The translations under genes were made by a program, and so were the position numbers. From Hyphomonas jannaschiana VP2 (GTDB lineage: Bacteria; Pseudomonadota; Alphaproteobacteria; Caulobacterales; Hyphomonadaceae): a stretch of 41,009 nucleotides of DNA. Below are positions 25,238 to 34,191 of this stretch, piece after piece. The notes under the pieces were generated by a model. It did no database searches. It was not told the DNA's origin and was given only the letters and a program-made list of their open reading frames with translations. The stretch covers positions 1 to 41,009 of the forward strand of contig NZ_ARYJ01000018.1 of NCBI RefSeq assembly GCF_000685215.1, read 5' to 3'. Numbering within the stretch: the stretch's first letter is position 1; each line of letters starts with the position of its first letter.

Positions 25238-28200
25238 TCAAACCTCGCTGCCAGCACGCTTTAGCGCGGCTAACAGCATATCTTCCGGCAATGGCATCAG
25301 TTTCGGCCCGTCCGTCCAGCAGAGCGCGGCCCGTACGGCGCGGTCAGGCCAGGCCTCACGCAGCACGGCCCAATAAGCCGCCATCTGCAGCATATAGCTC
25401 TCGCCCACGCCTTCCGGCGTGTCCGGTGCGGGCTGGTCTGTCTTGAAATCAACGATCAGGACTTCCGTGTCTGAAACCACCAGCCTGTCGACCCGGCCAT
25501 TGATCACCACGCCTTCCGGAAGGTGCTCCTTCGAGCTCCCGATGATGGCCGCCTCGGCCCGTCCGCCCGGCGCGAAGACGCCTGTCATGGCCGGGTCCTG
25601 CAGGACGCCCATCGCCGCCACCAGCATCTCCTCGCGTTCCGCCTCTTCCAGCGAGGCATCGCGCGCAAGGAAATTGCGGCCGGCTGTCTCGCGGTCTGCT
25701 TCTTCGACATCCGGCAGGTATTGCAGCAGGGCGTGGATCAGACGGCCGCGTTTCAGGCGGGCCTCGCGCCCTTCCCCGAACGGCGCCATGACGGGCATGT
25801 CCCGGCCGAGCAGGCTGGTCGGCGCGCTGAACTTGCGGCGGGCGGTCACCGGCGTGTCTTCCACCTGTTTCAGCGCCCATTCGGGATAAGCAGCGCTTTC
25901 GGTTTCCCTGCGCGCGGTCTTGGGCGCAGTCGATGGCGAGACACCGAACCGGCGGATCGCGTCGCGCACCTCGCCTTCGGCGGGGGCAAGCCTGTCCATC
26001 GCGTTCAGGCAGAGCGCATACCAGGAGCGGTCGTGATAGCCGCCCCCCTTCTGGCCGCCATACCAGTGCCCGGCGATGATCAGCCGGTCCTGTGCCCGCG
26101 TCAGCGCCACGTAGAGCAGGCGACGGTGTTCTTCCTCGGCACGCGCATCCGCCAGTGCCCGGGCGGCAGTGACCTCGGCCAGTTCCCCGTCCTTGCGCGG
26201 CGACCAGACCGGCACGCCATTGATTTCGTGGATGCGCCCACCGGATGGCTTCGGTGCGCTGGTCGTATCCGGCAGGATCACCACCGGGGCTTGAAGGCCC
26301 TTGGCGCCGTGCACGGTCATCACGCGGATTTCCCGCTCCGGCGCAGCGAGGTCGCGCTTGATCTCCACCTCGCCCGCTTCCATGCGCGCGATGAAACACT
26401 GCAGTGAGGCAGGTTCGGTCGAGTCAAAAGCGATAGCTTCGGCGACGAGCGCCTCAACCGGATCCCGTGCCGGGTGGCCGAGCCGGGCGTTCAGTTTCTC
26501 CCAGCCGGTCTGTCCATCTGCTCCCGGAACATCCAGCACGGCGGTGAGGAAGTCGAAGGGCGGCAGATGGGCGTTATCAATCAGCTTCTGCAGGAACGCT
26601 GCCGCTGCCTGGACTTCCGGATCCGTGCTGGCCTGCACACGCTGCCACAAGGTCTCGCCACGCCTGCGGCCGCTCGCCAGCTCGAACAGGTAGCGGTCAT
26701 CATCCACAAGGCCGAGGAATGGCCCGCGCAGGATCTCGGCGAGGGTCAGATCGCGTTCAGGCAGGGCGGCGAAACGCATCAGGTTCAGGCAATCCTGCAC
26801 GCCGATATGGTCGCCCAGTTTCAGACGGTCAGCGCCTGCCACGGGAAGCCCCTGCGCCTTCAGCGCACCGATCATGGCATCGAACAAGCCACCGGTCCGT
26901 CCACGGACCAGGATCAGGATGTCTTCCGGCTGGACCGGGCGCTGCACCCAGCCCTCTCCGGTATCGGCCCAGATGCTTTCGCGCGCATCGATCATGGCCT
27001 TCACGGCCCTGGCGATTTCGGTGGCCAGCCGGGCCTTGGGTGAGGAGGACCGCATGGCGTTGACGGGCCGCGCCCAGGCGTCCTCTTCTGTCTCTTCTTC
27101 CTTCGGGGCGATCGGCCAGAGTTCCACACAGCCATGCTGGTCCGACCGCCAGGAAACATGCCGGATGAGATTGCTCTCCTCTGTCGGGTCACCTGCGGGC
27201 GCGTTCGGAATGGGCGGGGCCTCATTCCATACGGCATCGACATATTCCAGCACTTCCGGACCGGACCGGAAGGACATTTCCATCGTCTCTTTCAGCAAAT
27301 CCGAATTGCGGGACTGGAACTGGTGATACTGCTTCAACAGCTGTGACGGGTCTGCTCCCTGGAAGGAATAGATCGACTGCTTCTCGTCACCGACGACGAA
27401 CAGGGTACGCGGGTCCTGCGCCCGCTCGATGCCCTGCCCGGCATCGAATTCGCCAGTTAGCGCATCGACGAGTTCCCACTGTGTCGGGCTTGTATCCTGC
27501 GCCTCGTCCAGAAGAAGATGCGAGAGGCCGCCATCCAGCTTGTAGAGCACCCAGTCCGACATGCCGGTTGCAGTCAGCAGGATGCGCGTATGCTCGATCA
27601 GGTCGTCGAAATCGAGCGCGGCGCGGGCACGCTTCAGCTCGCGGTAGCGTTCCAGCGCAGGCAGTCCCACACGCACCATGGCGGATGTGCGCGCGAAGGC
27701 GGCAGCGCGGTTCAGCCGGTCTTCCAGTTCAAGCATGCGGTGGGCTTCTTCACCCAAACCGTCCTTCATCTGGAACAGGTGGGCAACCAGCGGCGAAGCA
27801 TCGGCCATGCCTTTCGTGTACGGATTGGACGCGCGGACATCCCCGCTCGCCGTGCGGAAGACCGAGCGATAAATCGACCAGCGCTCACCTGCATCTTCCG
27901 CGGCGAGGACAGCTATCAGCTTCTCGCCCGTGGCCACATCCGTCTTGCCACCTGTGAGCAGGAGTTCGGCCACGGTGCGAATATCGGCAGAAGGCAACGC
28001 CTCACCCATGGCGAGGTCCAGCAATTCGGCAACCGATGCTTCCGGCGCCTGCAGGCGCTCGCGAAGGACATCATCCATCGTTTCCAGGTCGCCGTCATGA
28101 TGCGCTGCGAAGCGCAGGACTGCCGTGCCGATACTGCGTAGCGTATCGAGCGCCAGCATGGCCCCTTCATGTCCTCCTTCGAGCGCCAGGAGGTCCAGCA

Positions 28201-28774
28201 ACTCCGGCATAGTCTCCTGCGCCGTCAGCACAGCTTCGCTACGCGCCTCGTTCCACAGGGCGAAGGCTTCGTCTTCCTCGATCTCGGTGAAGCCCGGGAA
28301 TACACCGGCTTCCAGCGGGAAGCGCCGCAGCACACGTGCACAGAAGGCATGGATCGTCTCGATACGCAGGCCGCCCGGCGTCTCAAGCGCGTTTGCGAAC
28401 AGGGCTCGCGCGACCTGAAGGTCTTCGGCATTATAGTCGCTGACCTTGCGCCCCTGAAGCTGGGCGAGCTTCTTGCGCAGCGGGTCATCTTCCATCACCG
28501 ACCACTGACCAAGCGTCTTGAAGAGACGAGACAGCATCTCGCTCGCCGCAGCCTTTGTGTAGGTGATGCAGAGAATGGAGTCCGGCTTCGCCCCGGGGCG
28601 CCCGTCCGGGCGGCGCAGCAGCAGGCGCGCGACGCGGTCGATCAGCACCTTGGTCTTGCCGGAACCGGCATTGGCCATGACGAAGGCCGAATGCATCGGG
28701 TCTGCCGAGCGGGCCTGCACCTGGACCGCCTTGCGGAAATCCTCCGTATCCGGCGGAGACACGAAACTACTCAT
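25238..28774 (-). CDS. addA: Double-strand-break repair helicase-nuclease AddA
   Basis: A UvrD-like helicase with a C-terminal RecB-type nuclease; with AddB it resects double-strand ends for recombination. Walker A NAGSGKT is at residues 35-41, Walker B LLLDEAQDTSP is near 410, VVGDEKQSIYSFQGADP follows, and the nuclease motif IVDFKTDQ is near residue 1107. ATG 28774 (1178 residues) is preferred over the listed upstream ATG at 28837: GGAGG lies 5 nt before it, and it overlaps the addB stop by 8 bp (ATGAGTAG), a normal translational coupling. Confidence 0.95.
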   Translation of the reverse strand: MSSFVSPPDTEDFRKAVQVQARSADPMHSAFVMANAGSGKTKVLIDRVARLLLRRPDGRPGAKPDSILCITYTKAAASEMLSRLFKTLGQWSVMEDDPLRKKLAQLQGRKVSDYNAEDLQVARALFANALETPGGLRIETIHAFCARVLRRFPLEAGVFPGFTEIEEDEAFALWNEARSEAVLTAQETMPELLDLLALEGGHEGAMLALDTLRSIGTAVLRFAAHHDGDLETMDDVLRERLQAPEASVAELLDLAMGEALPSADIRTVAELLLTGGKTDVATGEKLIAVLAAEDAGERWSIYRSVFRTASGDVRASNPYTKGMADASPLVAHLFQMKDGLGEEAHRMLELEDRLNRAAAFARTSAMVRVGLPALERYRELKRARAALDFDDLIEHTRILLTATGMSDWVLYKLDGGLSHLLLDEAQDTSPTQWELVDALTGEFDAGQGIERAQDPRTLFVVGDEKQSIYSFQGADPSQLLKQYHQFQSRNSDLLKETMEMSFRSGPEVLEYVDAVWNEAPPIPNAPAGDPTEESNLIRHVSWRSDQHGCVELWPIAPKEEETEEDAWARPVNAMRSSSPKARLATEIARAVKAMIDARESIWADTGEGWVQRPVQPEDILILVRGRTGGLFDAMIGALKAQGLPVAGADRLKLGDHIGVQDCLNLMRFAALPERDLTLAEILRGPFLGLVDDDRYLFELASGRRRGETLWQRVQASTDPEVQAAAAFLQKLIDNAHLPPFDFLTAVLDVPGADGQTGWEKLNARLGHPARDPVEALVAEAIAFDSTEPASLQCFIARMEAGEVEIKRDLAAPEREIRVMTVHGAKGLQAPVVILPDTTSAPKPSGGRIHEINGVPVWSPRKDGELAEVTAARALADARAEEEHRRLLYVALTRAQDRLIIAGHWYGGQKGGGYHDRSWYALCLNAMDRLAPAEGEVRDAIRRFGVSPSTAPKTARRETESAAYPEWALKQVEDTPVTARRKFSAPTSLLGRDMPVMAPFGEGREARLKRGRLIHALLQYLPDVEEADRETAGRNFLARDASLEEAEREEMLVAAMGVLQDPAMTGVFAPGGRAEAAIIGSSKEHLPEGVVINGRVDRLVVSDTEVLIVDFKTDQPAPDTPEGVGESYMLQMAAYWAVLREAWPDRAVRAALCWTDGPKLMPLPEDMLLAALKRAGSEV

Positions 28775-31700
28775 CGCCGCCTCCATCATCGGTGTCGCCG
28801 GCCCATTCGGCCCGCCGTGCAAGGCGGTTGTAGCCATTGTCGTATTTCACAAACTGGACACGCGGAGCGGACAGGAACGCCGCTTCATTCTCGCGATAGG
28901 CAGAGATGAGGCGCACGAGCCCCTCTTCCGCTGTCTGCGCCAGTTCGTCGGGTGTCGCCTGAAGAGCCCGGCTCTGGCCGATAACACGGGCATCGGGCTT
29001 CGCCTTGAAGGCCACGTATTCGAGACCGGACACACTGGCGGCCGGGATGCCTTCATAGCCGCCCTTGCCTGCGATCAGCGCCTGAAGCGGCATCTGCTGG
29101 CTGAGTTCGGCGGCGATTTCCTTGTCCGAAGGCGGATTGCCGGTTTTGAAGTCAATCACGATCAGGCTGCCATCCGGCTGGCGTTCGATCCGGTCGGCCA
29201 TGGCGGACAGGGTGAACAGCGCGCCGCCGATGTCGAAATCCCAGCGCCCCTTTACCTCCAGTTTCGGCCTGCCATCGACACGGCGCTGAGACCGCCAGCC
29301 GAGATACCAGTCTGCCATCTGCGCCAGCACAGCCCGGCGCGCCGCCAGCACAGCCTCGGGTTCCCCGGCTGCGGACAGATTCTCTGTCAGCAATGAGACA
29401 AGGTGCGCCGCCGTCTTCGGCGCACCCTCCTGTTCGAAATCTTCCAGCGCCTTGTGGATCGCCGTCCCGCGAGGCGCCGGTCCAAGCTCGGCATTCATCG
29501 GGTCGACCGTGTCGAGCTTCAGCACCTGCTCTGCCCAGATCGCATAGGGATCACGCTGCAGCGTATCGATCCGGGTGACCGACAATCTCTGCGGCCATCC
29601 CTCCGGACGCTTACGCGGTTTCGGCTCGGCAAAATCTGACGGATAGTCAGCCGTCTTCCGGTCTCGCAGCGCCAGAGCCCACTCAAGCGGATCATCGCCG
29701 TCCGGCGCGAGGGCGTGCTTCGCGGTATCGCCGAGCGCGCCTTCTGCCAGCGTCTTCAGGCGCCAGACCCAGCGCGAGGCAACCGCCGGCGCATCATTGC
29801 GGCGGAGCGCGTGGAGCAGGGTCACTTTCGGAGCGCAGGCCAGCTGCGCGAAGTCATGCGCAGACAGGCCGACCCGGTCTTCGGGATCGCTGATGCCAAG
29901 TTCCTTGCGGAACCGGCGCGGCAGGAACGCATCTGCAGGCGGGCGCTGCGGCCAGACATCTTCGTTGAGCCCCGCCAGGATGATGTGACTGGCAGACTGG
30001 AGACGCGCTTCCAGCGGCCCCCAGATGGCAAGACGCGGATGTTCCGACACCCCGGCACTGACCGTGCGCTGGGCCGCATCCGCCTCGATCAGTTCTGCGA
30101 AGGCGTGCGGCGGCATGGGCGCCAGATAATCCGCAAGCTCGGCAACATGCTCCATCATCGTCGTCGCCGAGCGGCCATCTTCCCCGGCCCATGGGAACGG
30201 CGTCTGGCTGACCCGGGCCGCCAGCGCAGCAATGCGCTCGGCGATCTGCCGTCCCGGCATCGGGCCAGCCGCCGACAGGTCCGCGCCTGTCTCACGGAAA
30301 GCGGTGATGACCTCTTCAACAAGGGCCTCGGCCTCAGCCTGATCGGTATCGAAGAAACTGGCATAGGGGTCCAGATCCTTCCGTGTCCGGATGGAATGGA
30401 GCAGGTCGTCAAGGCTCTGCCAGTTCCGGGCGCCGCGCAGGAAATAGAGGTCCAGACCGCCCGCCCCGCCAAAGCCGCGCACAAACGGGTGCTTCAGCAC
30501 GGCGGTCAGGATCACCGGCTCCGCCGGGTCGAGCACCCAGCGTGCGCAGAGGCCAATCAGGCTGCCCGCGCTCGTCTGGCCCAGCGGACTGCCGGAGGAT
30601 GGCGGCACGTCCAGCCCCCAGCGCCGCAGCACGCCGCTGACCCGCCTTGCCAGTGTTGCGTCAGGCGTGACCAGCGCGGCAGTCTCTGTGGGATGCTCCA
30701 TCACCTCGCGCAGCAGCAACGCGGCGGTCTCGGCCTCGACGGCCTCATCCGGCGCCTCGATGACGGTCAGGCCATCGAGCGCCGCATGCGCGAAGTCCTC
30801 TTTCACGGTCCCGAGAGAGGCCGAGAGGGAATCCAGCGTCCGGCGCCAGTCCGCTGTCGACTCCGCCGGGGCCAGCGCTTCATGGATCATGCGGCGGCGG
30901 GCTTCGGCCTTTGTCGTGCCATCGGTTCCCGGCCAGATACGCACATCTTCCGGCTGTACGCCGAGATCCCGCAACGTATCGAACAGGATATGCTGGGGGT
31001 GACTGACGGATCCGGCAATGACTGCGCGCGCGTCTTCGTCTGCGTGCATGTCCAGACCCGGCAGCACGACCAGGCCCTTCGGCAAGGTCATGGCGGCCTT
31101 CATCAGGATACGGCCGGCCGGGGTTGCACCCGTGGACCCCGCAATCAGGACCGGCGCCTTGGGCGGAGCCTCTGCCCAGCGCTGCGCCATGATACGGGCC
31201 GCGGCAATGTCCCGCAGGAACGGATCGCTCTCACCATTTTCGGCAAGCCAGTCCGGCCAGCTTTCGGAAATGATCTTCAAGAATTTGACCGAATGTTCCC
31301 AGTGCTTTGCCAGTTCGGTTGTCCCGGCAAGGTCGGGCAGCATTGACCAGTCGACCTGTTCACTCAGTGCCGCCTGTTCCATCAGTCGGCTGAGTTCCTG
31401 CGCGGCCGCGAGCGCGGAGGCCGCCGGCGGCGTCACGCCATAGGCATTGTCGTAAAAGGCCTGGACAAGATGGGTCAGCGCGCCAAGCCGTCTCGCCGCC
31501 GACATGGCAGATGGCAGGCCGGACCTTGCCGCGTCAACAGATGGCGCCTCATCCGCCTCAATGTCTCCCAGGGTGCGGATGTCCGGCGGCAGGATCGGTT
31601 TCTCGCCGCTTGCGTCGTAGAGCACGCGGGCCAGCACACGGGCCGAGCGCCGGTTCGGAACATAGATGACCGCGTCTGCCAGCGCTTCGGGATTGCCCTT

Positions 31701-31811
31701 CAGCCCCGCCTCTTCCGCCAGTGTGCCCGCAAGCGCCCGCAGGAAATCCGTTCCCGGAGGGATCGTGTAGAGGCGGGAGTCACCGGAGAACAATCCGCCC
31801 TTATCCGCCAT
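28767..31811 (-). CDS. addB: Double-strand-break repair protein AddB
   Basis: A 1014-residue AddB with an inactivated helicase-like N-terminal part and a C-terminal nuclease, motif VIDFKTGNPP near residue 885. The sequence PNRRSARVLARVL near 50 and AGLNEDVWPQRP near 615 are usual for alphaproteobacterial AddB. Only two cysteines were found in the whole chain, so the four-cysteine iron-sulfur staple of Bacillus AddB cannot be present. It overlaps murU by 11 bp at its start and addA by 8 bp at its end. Confidence 0.94.
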   Translation of the reverse strand: MADKGGLFSGDSRLYTIPPGTDFLRALAGTLAEEAGLKGNPEALADAVIYVPNRRSARVLARVLYDASGEKPILPPDIRTLGDIEADEAPSVDAARSGLPSAMSAARRLGALTHLVQAFYDNAYGVTPPAASALAAAQELSRLMEQAALSEQVDWSMLPDLAGTTELAKHWEHSVKFLKIISESWPDWLAENGESDPFLRDIAAARIMAQRWAEAPPKAPVLIAGSTGATPAGRILMKAAMTLPKGLVVLPGLDMHADEDARAVIAGSVSHPQHILFDTLRDLGVQPEDVRIWPGTDGTTKAEARRRMIHEALAPAESTADWRRTLDSLSASLGTVKEDFAHAALDGLTVIEAPDEAVEAETAALLLREVMEHPTETAALVTPDATLARRVSGVLRRWGLDVPPSSGSPLGQTSAGSLIGLCARWVLDPAEPVILTAVLKHPFVRGFGGAGGLDLYFLRGARNWQSLDDLLHSIRTRKDLDPYASFFDTDQAEAEALVEEVITAFRETGADLSAAGPMPGRQIAERIAALAARVSQTPFPWAGEDGRSATTMMEHVAELADYLAPMPPHAFAELIEADAAQRTVSAGVSEHPRLAIWGPLEARLQSASHIILAGLNEDVWPQRPPADAFLPRRFRKELGISDPEDRVGLSAHDFAQLACAPKVTLLHALRRNDAPAVASRWVWRLKTLAEGALGDTAKHALAPDGDDPLEWALALRDRKTADYPSDFAEPKPRKRPEGWPQRLSVTRIDTLQRDPYAIWAEQVLKLDTVDPMNAELGPAPRGTAIHKALEDFEQEGAPKTAAHLVSLLTENLSAAGEPEAVLAARRAVLAQMADWYLGWRSQRRVDGRPKLEVKGRWDFDIGGALFTLSAMADRIERQPDGSLIVIDFKTGNPPSDKEIAAELSQQMPLQALIAGKGGYEGIPAASVSGLEYVAFKAKPDARVIGQSRALQATPDELAQTAEEGLVRLISAYRENEAAFLSAPRVQFVKYDNGYNRLARRAEWAGDTDDGGGDE

Positions 31812-32526
31812 GGCAGGCCAGCCACATCTCTGCGTCCTTCAGCGCCTGAGGATCGCCGACATGCAGCCAGAACCGGTCCAGCAACACACCGTGCAGGCGT
31901 TTCTTTTCGATCAGCGGCGTCCAGACGCGAAGCGCCGAAAAACGTTCTACAGGCTCATTGTCGTAGAGTTGCGGGCGGATAATGCGCAGACCGCAAAAGG
32001 CATATGGCGCCTTGGGTGCATCGCCCCGCCGGGTCATGCTGCCGTCCTCATGGCGGAAGAAGTCGCCTGCCCCGCCGAAGCCCAGCGTGCGCCCGGTATC
32101 GGCGACCAGAAGCAAGGCATCCATGGCTTCCGGATCGAACGCTTCGGCCAACGCCTGGACAGGTTCCGGCCCCGCCGGCTCCCAGAACGCATCCGTGTTG
32201 GCCACGAGGATCGGGTCATCGCCCAGCAGCGGCCGGGCCTTGGCCAGCGCGCCGCCGGTTTCCAGAACGTCTCCGCGCTCATCTGAGATGACGATCTCAA
32301 TATCGGAGCGGTTTTTCAGGTGCGCTTCCACCTGATCGGCAAGGTAGTGGACATTAACGATGGCTCGTTTCACGCCAGCGGCGGCCAGCGGGTCCAGCAT
32401 CCGGTCGATCAGCGCCTTGCTGCGCAACTCGATCAGCGGCTTCGGGCAGTCATCGGTCAGGGGCCGCATGCGTGTGCCGAGACCGGCGGCAAGCACCATG
32501 GCTGTGTGTGGAACCGGCACGCTCAT
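31801..32526 (-). CDS. murU: Nucleotidyltransferase, MurU-type (MurNAc-1-phosphate uridylyltransferase)
   Basis: A 241-residue nucleotidyltransferase with the sugar-1-phosphate motif MVLAAGLGTRMRPLTDDCPK (10-29). MurU makes UDP-MurNAc from MurNAc-1-phosphate in the AmgK-MurU cell-wall recycling route, which gives intrinsic fosfomycin tolerance in some bacteria. Other landmarks are GGALAKARPLL near 90 and VANTDAFW. Its ATG directly abuts the stop of the amgK-like gene (TGAATG), which supports the pair. A related sugar nucleotidyltransferase is the alternative. Confidence 0.85.
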   Translation of the reverse strand: MSVPVPHTAMVLAAGLGTRMRPLTDDCPKPLIELRSKALIDRMLDPLAAAGVKRAIVNVHYLADQVEAHLKNRSDIEIVISDERGDVLETGGALAKARPLLGDDPILVANTDAFWEPAGPEPVQALAEAFDPEAMDALLLVADTGRTLGFGGAGDFFRHEDGSMTRRGDAPKAPYAFCGLRIIRPQLYDNEPVERFSALRVWTPLIEKKRLHGVLLDRFWLHVGDPQALKDAEMWLACHGG

Positions 32527-33618
32527 TCAGACCCCCTCGAAGACAAACGGCGTCGTCCGCCTGACGAAGCTCTGCATATCCTTAAGCGCCGGATGCGACA
32601 GATTTCGGGCAAGTATGGAGAGCTGGCGCGGCTGGAACAGGCCGTAACGCGGTTTGCCGTCGCGGTGCTGAAGACGGGAAAAGACGCCGGCAATGCGCAG
32701 GGCGTTCAACGCGCCGATTACCGCCAGCCGTTCGTCAAACGCTTCGCGCGACTTGCCGGTCTCGTCGAGATAATGGCGGATGGCTGCCTCGGCCGCTTCC
32801 GGCGAAACCTCCCGGCGGGCATCCTGGGTCAGCATCGCCATATCCCAGGCGTCCCAGCCGCGCACGGCGTCCTGAAAATCCAGCAGGCCAAGCTCGCCAT
32901 TCCCCAGCCAGAGCAGGTTTTCGGCGTGAAAGTCCCGGAGGGTGAAGGTGCGGGGATATTCCATTGCCTGCGCAATCAGCTGATCGCGAACCTTGTCCCA
33001 CTCTTCCCGCTCGGCGCCCTCCAGCGGGCCGCCACCCCGCTCTGCCCGCAGCCAGTCGGCATAGAGATCGGCATTGGATCTCAACGCCAGCTGGTCGAAA
33101 TCGAGAATTCTCCAGACATCCGCGCCATTCGACAGCACCTCTGGTGGGTCTTCACGGTGCAGCTCCGCCAGGATGCCCGCAGCGGTGACATAGGCCGGGC
33201 GCTCATCGATCAGCCCCGCTTCGATCTGCCGGGCAATTTCGAGATTTTCCCCGAAATCCTCGATGAGGGCGAACCCATGATCGCTGTCATGGGCGAGGAT
33301 CTCCGGAGACCGGAACCCGCGATTCTGAAGGTATTTGGCGATCAGGACAAAGGCATCCACCCGCGAGGCCGCAAGCCGCGTCGAGGCATTCCAGCCCATG
33401 GCGATACGGGTCGCGTCATCGGCATCCGGCGGACATGGGCTGTCCTCGACATTCGGGGCATCCATCAGCAGCGCCCGCGAGCCATCCGGTTTTATCAGTC
33501 TGATATAGCGCCGCGTGGACGCATCCTGACCGAGCGGGAAACGCGCGGCGTCCTCCCAGCCTGCACGGACAAGGAAAGCGTCTATCTCCGCCGCGCGGCC
33601 TGTTTCGTCAAAACCCAT
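32527..33618 (-). CDS. amgK: AmgK-type sugar kinase (aminoglycoside phosphotransferase family)
   Basis: A 363-residue APH-fold kinase. LGQDASTRRYIRL (29-41) is the glycine-rich region, and FTLRDFHAENLLWL followed by LGLLDFQDAVRGWDAWD (near residues 225-250) holds the catalytic Asp, Asn and metal-binding Asp. In Pseudomonas and Caulobacter AmgK phosphorylates MurNAc and GlcNAc at C1, and the adjacent MurU completes the step. The name is supported by its position between tsaE and murU. It overlaps tsaE by 11 bp. Its 363 residues match AmgK. Confidence 0.85.
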   Translation of the reverse strand: MGFDETGRAAEIDAFLVRAGWEDAARFPLGQDASTRRYIRLIKPDGSRALLMDAPNVEDSPCPPDADDATRIAMGWNASTRLAASRVDAFVLIAKYLQNRGFRSPEILAHDSDHGFALIEDFGENLEIARQIEAGLIDERPAYVTAAGILAELHREDPPEVLSNGADVWRILDFDQLALRSNADLYADWLRAERGGGPLEGAEREEWDKVRDQLIAQAMEYPRTFTLRDFHAENLLWLGNGELGLLDFQDAVRGWDAWDMAMLTQDARREVSPEAAEAAIRHYLDETGKSREAFDERLAVIGALNALRIAGVFSRLQHRDGKPRYGLFQPRQLSILARNLSHPALKDMQSFVRRTTPFVFEGV

Positions 33619-34063
33619 GGAGACGTGTCTGCCAGCCTTCGCCGCGCGGTTCCAGTGTCACGCGACGGCCTTCCCCAAGGATTTCAATCGTCACATCCAG
33701 CCGCCACTCCGGCAGGTGGTCGCCTGCCCGCTCCGGCCATTCGATCAGGGCGATCCCGTCCTGCGTTTCGTCCCATCCGAGCTCGACGACCTCATCGGGA
33801 GACTTGAGCCGGTAAAGGTCGAAGTGCCAGATCGGAAATGGCCCGGAATCGTACAGCTGAACCAGCGTATAGGTCGGGCTTGGGACATCCGTAGTCCCGC
33901 TATAGTCCGATATAATCCCCCGGGAGAATGTCGTTTTCCCGGCGCCGAGCTCCCCATGAAGGGCGATCACATCTCCCGCCTGAAGCAAGCGGGCGACACG
34001 TGCCCCCACGTCACGCAGGGAAGTCTCATCTGGACATTCAAGAATCACTGTCATCTCATGCAT
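33608..34063 (-). CDS. tsaE: tRNA t6A biosynthesis ATPase TsaE
   Basis: TsaE is the small ATPase that with TsaB and TsaD makes N6-threonylcarbamoyladenosine at position 37 of ANN-decoding tRNAs. LHGELGAGKTTFSRGII is Walker A, SPTYTLVQLY follows, and WPERAGDHLP is a conserved C-terminal segment. Start choice: ATG 34063 (MHEMTVILEC) or ATG 34054 (MTVILEC) fits the family; the upstream ATG at 34111 adds 16 non-family residues. No strong ribosome-binding site marks either. It heads the operon tsaE-amgK-murU-addB-addA. Confidence 0.93.
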   Translation of the reverse strand: MHEMTVILECPDETSLRDVGARVARLLQAGDVIALHGELGAGKTTFSRGIISDYSGTTDVPSPTYTLVQLYDSGPFPIWHFDLYRLKSPDEVVELGWDETQDGIALIEWPERAGDHLPEWRLDVTIEILGEGRRVTLEPRGEGWQTRLHGF

Positions 34064-34105
34064 ATAAAGGTGCTGCGCTAATTCGTGCCATGGATTTACG
34101 ACGCC

Positions 34106-34132
34106 TTGCACTGTAACTGGCCAGCATATAAA
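34106..34132 (+). promoter_or_regulatory. Candidate promoter of the ferredoxin reductase operon
   Basis: TTGCAC (34106-34111), 15-bp spacer, TATAAA (34127-34132). The spacer is short but the boxes are good. Transcription would begin near 34139, placing the palindrome at 34145-34158 just downstream of the start. Confidence 0.4.
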
Positions 34133-34144
34133 AGGCTAAAAACG

Positions 34145-34158
34145 TGACGCATGCGTCA
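34145..34158. promoter_or_regulatory. Perfect 14-bp palindrome, candidate operator
   Basis: TGACGCATGCGTCA reads the same on both strands. It lies 34 bp upstream of the TTG start of the reductase gene in the gap between two divergent operons, the position of a repressor site. The cognate regulator is unknown. Confidence 0.5.
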
Positions 34159-34191
34159 TAAATATAGCAATGCCTTGAGGGAGGTACAGGT

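Noticed and set aside
29715..31346. A 543-codon plus-strand open frame opposite addB
   Set aside because: Antisense to a well-supported gene; no motif or ribosome-binding site.
32320..33807. A 495-codon plus-strand open frame opposite murU, amgK and tsaE
   Set aside because: Crosses three real genes on the other strand and shows no protein family features.
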